From assembly GCA_934635385.1 (NCBI GenBank), contig CAKTZI010000014.1, forward strand, positions 19,253-83,252: a stretch of 64,000 nucleotides of DNA, read 5' to 3'. The notes under the pieces are model-generated. The model did not search any database. It was not told the DNA's origin and worked only from the letters and a program-made list of their open reading frames with translations. This document shows positions 59,722-64,000 of the stretch, piece by piece. The position numbers and the translations under genes are program-made. This DNA is from an uncultured Kiritimatiellota bacterium (GTDB lineage Bacteria; Verrucomicrobiota; Kiritimatiellia; RFP12; UBA1067). The stretch's first letter is position 1. Each line of letters starts with the position of its first letter.

Positions 59722-60993
59722 CTAAACAGCCGTCGCCCGCCCCTGTCCCGCGTCCGCCGCGCCCTGTCCGACCACCGCCGTTCCGCCCTGTCCCGTGCCG
59801 GGCGCGCAAGCGTCCGGCCTTCTCCTGATCGCAACCGTCTCGAACGTCGGCGCCATCGTCTCCATGGCCGGGTCGTAATAGTAGTACTCGATCGTCGAGG
59901 CGTTGTCGCCGCTGATCGCAACGGCGGCGTTGATCCCGAAGTGGTGGTAAACGTAGTCGATGCACCGCTTGCGAAACTCGTAGAGGGCCTTGTTCGTCTC
60001 CTCCATGCCGCACGCCCGCCGCATCTCCGGGTTCAGCCTGTCGCAGACGGTGCGAATGCCCTTGATCATCGTCTGCCCCGCGTCCAGCCGTGCGCCCGCA
60101 TACGTCCGAATCTGCTCCCACAGCGCCTCCGGCACAGGCCACGTCACGCGCCGCTTCGAGCTGTGCATCGTCTTCATCGGCACGTAGGACAGGTAAACCC
60201 GCCCGTCCTGCCCCTGGAAGAAGTTCTCCGCCGTCAGCTTGCCGACGTCCTCCGGACGCATCGCGAGATGAAGGATCATCGACGCGACGAGAAACGGCTG
60301 CTTGTCCTCGCGTTCCTGCAGCGCGGCGTAGAAGAGATCCTGCCGGTCGAGCAGTTCCTGTGACGGACGCTGGTAGCGCGGCGGATCGCGCACAAGGCCC
60401 GCGTCCGGCATCTTCACGCCGCGCACGAGGAACCCCAGCCGCTCGTAATACGGACGCGTCCACGGCGACGTGAGCGTCTGCATCGAGGAAATGTAGCTCC
60501 AGGCCGACACGCCGGCGATCTTGCGTTCGGGACGCAGGAAGCTGTCGAATATCCGCTGCGGCGTCTCCTCGTTGAAGAGCTTCGTGTAGACGTCACCGTC
60601 GGAAAGCCCGCCCTCGGACATGACGAGCCGGAAGTTCTTCAGCGCATTCCGAATGGTCTTCTCGCGCGGCTTCAGGTAGCGCGGATCCCGGCTCCGTTCG
60701 GACGCGAAGCGTTCATAGGCCTGCGCGAGTTCGCCCAGCGTCGGTTCGCGCAATCCGTAGCGGCTGACGACGCCCAGCTTCTCCTCGCAGGACGTCTTCC
60801 AGGCGTTGTAGGCGTCTTTCAACGGACGCAAGGCGCGTCCCTTGCGGTCGATCAGGGCGTCATAGGGAGCATCGTCATAGGTCTTCGAGAAGCGCGTGCC
60901 GTTCACCATGCAGGAGAAGCGGATGGAGCGCATGCGCGCACCAGTGCGAGCCTGTACGCCAGGCATGATGGTCTTGTAGGTGGAATCGGACAT
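59722..60993 (-). CDS. int: Tyrosine recombinase (phage integrase)
   Basis: It catalyses integration and excision at the tRNA-Arg att sites. AGGAGATCG before the ATG at 60993 fixes the start (an in-frame TTG lies 36 nt upstream). An N-terminal core-binding domain (~75-170) precedes the catalytic domain: box I Arg in HLAMRPEDVGKL, Lys in YVPMKTMHSSKRR, a modified box II LYEFRKRCIDYVYHHF (usual HxxR reads EFR), and the nucleophile region GDNASTIEYYYYDP. The last ~30 residues form a Gly/Gln/Ala tail. It lies 241 bp from attR and points away from it. Confidence 0.9.
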   Translation of the reverse strand: MSDSTYKTIMPGVQARTGARMRSIRFSCMVNGTRFSKTYDDAPYDALIDRKGRALRPLKDAYNAWKTSCEEKLGVVSRYGLREPTLGELAQAYERFASERSRDPRYLKPREKTIRNALKNFRLVMSEGGLSDGDVYTKLFNEETPQRIFDSFLRPERKIAGVSAWSYISSMQTLTSPWTRPYYERLGFLVRGVKMPDAGLVRDPPRYQRPSQELLDRQDLFYAALQEREDKQPFLVASMILHLAMRPEDVGKLTAENFFQGQDGRVYLSYVPMKTMHSSKRRVTWPVPEALWEQIRTYAGARLDAGQTMIKGIRTVCDRLNPEMRRACGMEETNKALYEFRKRCIDYVYHHFGINAAVAISGDNASTIEYYYYDPAMETMAPTFETVAIRRRPDACAPGTGQGGTAVVGQGAADAGQGRATAV

Positions 60994-61156
60994 GAAACGA
61001 TCTCCTGACGGCGGACAGCCTGGAGTCAAGGTTCATCATACGTCCGCCCTGTAGAGAACCTTATGATGACGAGATGGTGGAAACTTGCGTAATCCGTTGT
61101 GCAAACAGCCCGTGTGATTACACTAAATCAGCCAATACCCGTCAAACACGACACAA

Positions 61157-61186
61157 AGTATACCACACTTATCGGCTTGAAATCAA
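61157..61186 (-). promoter_or_regulatory. Integrase promoter
   Basis: TTGATT (-35, 61181-61186), an 18-bp spacer and TGG-TATACT (-10, 61157-61162) point leftward to the integrase. Its layout is almost the same as the promoter next to attL. Confidence 0.75.
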
Positions 61187-61234
61187 GGGCAACCCGAACA
61201 TTTCATGTCCAAACAACAGAACTACAGCAGGTTC

Positions 61235-61257
61235 GTCCAGTTGAGCTACGATCCCAC
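61235..61257. repeat. attR core (23 bp, 5' fragment of tRNA-Arg)
   Basis: It is identical to 18118-18140 over 23 bp. It is only the 5' strand of the acceptor stem and the D-arm, so it is not a functional second tRNA. It marks the right prophage junction. Confidence 0.93.
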
Positions 61258-61304
61258 ATGAATTTTGCATCTGCACACGACAGGAAGTGCAAAAACAGGC
61301 GGAT

Positions 61305-61334
61305 ATTTTACCATCTCTTGTGCGCAGATGTCAA
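61305..61334 (-). promoter_or_regulatory. Displaced original promoter of tRNA-Arg
   Basis: TTGACA (61329-61334), an 18-bp spacer and TGG-TAAAAT (61305-61310) lie just outside attR and read into the tRNA fragment. Before insertion this would have driven the tRNA gene. Now it reads into the prophage toward the integrase. Confidence 0.78.
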
Positions 61335-61368
61335 ACCGCCCGGTTTCACGACAGTCAGTCGACAGGGT

Positions 61369-63159
61369 TCACGACTGCCAAGTGAAGCGGGCGAAGACGC
61401 CCGTGCGGAGCTGGGCGGCGGCGGACGCGGCACGACGGCGGATGCCCGCATCCGAGACGTTCCGCAGCTTGTCGAAGAGATCGAGCGCTTCGCGGATGCG
61501 CCCGACGTTCGCGAGCGCAAAGCCGAAGTTCAGCATCGCGTGCAGGTTGTTGTGGCTGCGCGCGGGCGCGGTCAGCGCCGCGCCGAAGAGTCGCACGGCC
61601 TCCTCGTCGTCCCCCTCTCGAAACGCCGCGATGGCAAGCGCGTCCAGCATCAGCCCCTCACGGTCGCGACGCGGACTGTCCGACGCGCCGCGCCCCAGCC
61701 GCCGCACCTCCGCGAAGTCGCCCGGCTCGCCGCGACACGCCAGCACATACGCGAGCGCGGCGGCGGTGGACGCGCTCGGACGGAGCCGCAGGCTCCGGCG
61801 CAGCATCGCGACGCCGTCCGCCATGCGGTTCTCGCGCGCGCACGCCTCGCCGCCGAGGACGCGCAGGGCCCGCCAGTGGTCGGGATCGTCCGCGAGGACA
61901 CGCGCGTAGATCGTGCGGTCGCTCGCGAACGCACGTACCGTCGGCACAGCCAACGCGATTTCGCCGCCCGCCAGACAGGCGGCGAGCGCCGCCGCCGCGT
62001 GCGCCCGCCGCCGCGCCAGCGCCTCCAGCGCACACGCGACGAGCAGCGCGAGAAAGACGGACGGCAGATAGGCATAGCGGTCGGCATACGCCTTGTCGCC
62101 CGTCACGCCCAAGAGGCCGAGGACGGGCAGCACCGCCACAAGCGCCGACAGCGCCACGTAGAGCGTCAGCCGCCGCGCAAAGGCGGACGGCAGCCTGAGG
62201 CTCGCAAGGCCCGTGACGAGAATCGTCCCCGCCAGCACGGCGAGGCCCTGCACGCCGTCCAGCGGCCAGCCGCCGAAGACGGCGCGGTAGTCGAGGCGCA
62301 GTCCCACGGGCCACACGACGTGCGAGACGTAAAGGCCGAGCGAGACCGCCGCGTTCAGGAGCCGCCAGCCGAGGGCCGTGTCCGAAAGGTCGACGGCCTC
62401 CCGTCCCGTCGGGTGCGCCTGCGAGACGAAGGCGACGAGCCCGACGCCCAGCGCCAGCAGCAGCATCGGCAGGTAGCGGCGAAACCGGCGCGGCGCCGCC
62501 GGCGCGACGAACCGCGCCGCCAGGTAGGCGAGGACAGGCAGGCAGACGGCCGTCGGCTTCGACAGCATCGCCGCCGCGAACAGCGCAAGCGTCGCGAGGT
62601 AGGGCTTCCAGCCGCCGCGCGTGCAGAAGCGCAGCCAGGCGAGGAGGCCGGACAGCCCGAAAAGCGTCCACAGCTCCTCCTTGCGCGAGGCGATCCACGT
62701 GACGGCCTCGACGCGCATCGGATGCACGGCCCAGAGAAGCGCGGCGGCGAACAGCGCCCACGGACGCACCCGTGCGCCGAGAAGGCCGCGCAGGAACAGC
62801 AGCGCCAGCACGGCGTTGGCGGCGTGGAGAAGCACGTTGACGGCGTGATGCGCCGCCCACCCGCCGCCGAAGAGCGAGAAGTCCGCCATGTAGGAGACGG
62901 ACGTGAGCGGCATCCAGATGCCGCCATGGCCGAAATCGGCGAACGCCGCGCGGACATGCGCGGGCGACAGGCCGCCGCGCACGAACGCGCAGCCCGCCGT
63001 GTAGCCCCAGTCATCGAGGTTGAGGTGTCCGTTCGTGACGCCGACGGCAAAGACGGCGCACGCCACGCCAAACAGGCACACGGCCAGTCCGCAGAATGGG
63101 GACAGGCCCCGAAATGACGGGCTCAAAGGGCGACTGGCGTATAGTTCAGCACATGCCAC
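61369..63159 (-). CDS. TMTC-like membrane glycosyltransferase with C-terminal TPRs
   Basis: This has a GT-C fold: ~10 hydrophobic helices with the acidic motif NLDDWGYTAG in the first periplasmic loop, and AVHPMRVEAVTWIASRKEEL typical of the TMTC/DUF1736 group. The C-terminal ~180 residues are TPR-like helices (LRRSLRLRPSASTAAALAYV, NLHAMLNFGFALANVGRIRE). It probably transfers sugar from a lipid carrier to secreted proteins or glycans. The N-terminus overlaps vapC and contains one GGGGACAGGCCCC unit (63098-63110), so the true start may be internal. Confidence 0.78.
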   Translation of the reverse strand: MACAELYASRPLSPSFRGLSPFCGLAVCLFGVACAVFAVGVTNGHLNLDDWGYTAGCAFVRGGLSPAHVRAAFADFGHGGIWMPLTSVSYMADFSLFGGGWAAHHAVNVLLHAANAVLALLFLRGLLGARVRPWALFAAALLWAVHPMRVEAVTWIASRKEELWTLFGLSGLLAWLRFCTRGGWKPYLATLALFAAAMLSKPTAVCLPVLAYLAARFVAPAAPRRFRRYLPMLLLALGVGLVAFVSQAHPTGREAVDLSDTALGWRLLNAAVSLGLYVSHVVWPVGLRLDYRAVFGGWPLDGVQGLAVLAGTILVTGLASLRLPSAFARRLTLYVALSALVAVLPVLGLLGVTGDKAYADRYAYLPSVFLALLVACALEALARRRAHAAAALAACLAGGEIALAVPTVRAFASDRTIYARVLADDPDHWRALRVLGGEACARENRMADGVAMLRRSLRLRPSASTAAALAYVLACRGEPGDFAEVRRLGRGASDSPRRDREGLMLDALAIAAFREGDDEEAVRLFGAALTAPARSHNNLHAMLNFGFALANVGRIREALDLFDKLRNVSDAGIRRRAASAAAQLRTGVFARFTWQS

Positions 63160-63518
63160 GGCTCTTTAATCTTATTGAAGTGAGCATCCGCCGTCACGAC
63201 GACGCAACGGTTCTGAATGGCCGTTCCGGCAATGATGGCATCCGGCAGCTTAAGTCCAGTCGAGAACCGCAACGCGCAAATCCGGCCCGTCAGTTGCGGA
63301 TCGCTTTCGGGCAGCCCGAAGACCTGTATGCGTGAACGCAACCGCGCATACAAAGCCGCATCTTCGCCGGAAAGCCCCTGAAACGAAAGAAATTCCAGTT
63401 CGCAGATGATTGACGTCGAAATAAATTCAGCCGCCTCGACAAGTGCCACAAGTTCGCTGTTCCCCGCCAACAGCTGTATGATGGCGTTCGTGTCAAGCAA
63501 CAGCCGCTTACCAGGCAT
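63123..63518 (-). CDS. vapC: PIN-domain toxin, VapC-like (131 aa)
   Basis: The PIN ribonuclease fold shows acidic residues LLLDTNAII (Asp), ICELEFLSF (Glu), KLPDAIIAG (Asp) and VTADAHF (Asp). The ATG at 63518 overlaps the antitoxin gene by 11 bp. It lies in the host flank outside attR. Confidence 0.88.
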   Translation of the reverse strand: MPGKRLLLDTNAIIQLLAGNSELVALVEAAEFISTSIICELEFLSFQGLSGEDAALYARLRSRIQVFGLPESDPQLTGRICALRFSTGLKLPDAIIAGTAIQNRCVVVTADAHFNKIKEPWHVLNYTPVAL

Positions 63519-63717
63519 CGCGCATCCTCCGCTGAATCTTGACGGGATCTCCTTTCCACTGAAGCTTGCCCACAAGATCGGAGAAGTCATACTTCTTGGG
63601 CTCGCTTTCTCGGAACGGGACGAGAATCACCTGAAAGGAGTACGTGCTGTACTCTTCGGGAATCGTCAGCGATATGCGGTTGCGCCGTGGACGCACGACT
63701 GTCTGAATTGTTGGCAT
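63508..63717 (-). CDS. vapB: VapB-like antitoxin (69 aa)
   Basis: MPTIQTVVRPRRNRISLTIP and EEYSTYSFQVILVPF give a short beta N-terminus of the kind that pairs with PIN toxins. GGAGGTCACAAAAG precedes the ATG, and a TGA-TATACT extended -10 (63739-63744) lies upstream. The C-terminus (QRRMRDAW) would bind VapC. Confidence 0.78.
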   Translation of the reverse strand: MPTIQTVVRPRRNRISLTIPEEYSTYSFQVILVPFRESEPKKYDFSDLVGKLQWKGDPVKIQRRMRDAW

Positions 63718-63738
63718 CTTTTGTGACCTCCATGCGGA

Positions 63739-63744
63739 AGTATA
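63739..63744 (-). promoter_or_regulatory. Extended -10 promoter of vapBC
   Basis: TGATATACT on the minus strand gives a short leader (~15 nt) containing GGAGG before the vapB ATG. No -35 is apparent. Confidence 0.55.
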
Positions 63745-63811
63745 TCATATCAGGGCGCATTTGGGGCATCGCCCAGAATTTCCGCATCTTGTTCTCATTC
63801 GTCGCGCATTC

Positions 63812-64000
63812 TCATCGTGCACTTTTCCATTCCTTCGTCAGGACGACGCGCGAGAGGTCAAAGAAGCGCGCCAAGGGCCCTGCCGCAACCGTAGCGACGC
63901 GAATCGTCGCTTCGCCCGCCGGGAGCGTGACTTCGCCGATGTCCGAGACGGCGCGGTCGTAGACGGTGTGGGGCAGCTCCTGCGTCTTCACGAGATCCGC
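63812..64000 (-). CDS. C-terminal end of an unidentified protein (63 codons, 5' part outside window)
   Basis: The frame from the right edge to a TGA at 63812-63814 reads TQELPHTVYDRAVSDIGEV, followed by a beta-rich segment (LPAGEATIRVATVAAG) and ends TKEWKSAR. The alternating pattern resembles the end of a carbohydrate-binding jelly roll. Too little is present to assign it. Confidence 0.55.
   Translation of the reverse strand, partial: ADLVKTQELPHTVYDRAVSDIGEVTLPAGEATIRVATVAAGPLARFFDLSRVVLTKEWKSAR

Larger units (their letters stand above)
18118..61257. mobile_element. Temperate, podovirus-like prophage of about 43.1 kb
   Basis: The element is bounded by 23-bp direct repeats, one within tRNA-Arg, and has a tyrosine recombinase next to the right repeat. 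It contains DnaB-like helicase, TerL, scaffold, capsid, portal, tail and lysis-type genes, so it looks complete. No tape-measure, sheath or tail-tube gene is recognisable, and the portal (696 aa) is in the size range of P22-like portals, which favours a short-tailed phage. No canonical CI/Cro pair or endolysin was recognised. The border on the left is set by attL and on the right by attR. Confidence 0.92.

Noticed and set aside
18343..61000. An endolysin gene in the prophage
   Set aside because: I looked for lysozyme, amidase, transglycosylase and peptidase motifs near the spanins and found none convincing; it may be a novel type or lie within a multi-domain protein.
61235..61257. A second tRNA gene at attR
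   Set aside because: Only the 5' acceptor strand and D-arm are present; the rest of the cloverleaf is missing.

Overview
The window is a stretch of a GC-rich Gram-negative chromosome that carries a complete-looking 43.1-kb prophage inserted in a tRNA-Arg gene. The host is most likely a member of the PVC superphylum, probably Kiritimatiellota or a relative. This is inferred from large secreted glycoside hydrolases and beta-helix proteins with a choice-of-anchor-like C-terminus, Tad/Flp pilins, an MMPL exporter fused to an acyltransferase, and dispersed in-frame repeats of kinds I associate with that group. No 16S gene is present, so this placement is not proven.

Left host flank (1-18140). All genes are on the minus strand. 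In order of transcription from the tRNA side they are: tRNA-Arg(CCU); a secreted C39-like cysteine peptidase; the MMPL/acyltransferase fusion; thrS; a run of five Flp/TadE/TadG-type pilin genes; an M24 aminopeptidase; and a polysaccharide-degradation cluster. That cluster holds a frameshifted secreted beta-helix protein, a GH43 enzyme and a GH106-SASA fusion that runs off the window.

Prophage (attL 18118-18140, attR 61235-61257). From the right end leftward it holds a tyrosine recombinase, a coiled-coil protein and a ~3950-residue polyvalent protein with a metallopeptidase, three ADP-ribosyltransferase-like regions and two MuF-C-like regions. A plus-strand block (41.0-46.6 kb) follows, with small DNA-binding proteins and three toxin-antitoxin-type loci (higBA, hicBA, Panacea/SocA). 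Then comes a minus-strand replication, packaging, capsid and tail operon: a split replication protein, a DnaB-like helicase, TerL, scaffold, major capsid protein, portal, a cassette of secreted or membrane proteins, an Rz/Rz1 pair and distal tail proteins. I see no tape measure, sheath or tube gene. With the long portal and the giant candidate ejection protein, this suggests a podovirus-like temperate phage. Most late genes overlap by 4 bp (ATGA or GTGA), so the operon looks translationally coupled.

Right host flank (61258-64000). It holds the displaced original promoter of the tRNA gene, a TMTC-like membrane glycosyltransferase with C-terminal TPRs, a VapBC module and the 3' end of an unrecognised gene.

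Promoters across the window share one form: an extended -10 (TGN-TATAAT), often with a -35 at an 18-bp spacer. Several place the start site on the initiation codon, so leaderless mRNAs are likely in both host and prophage.
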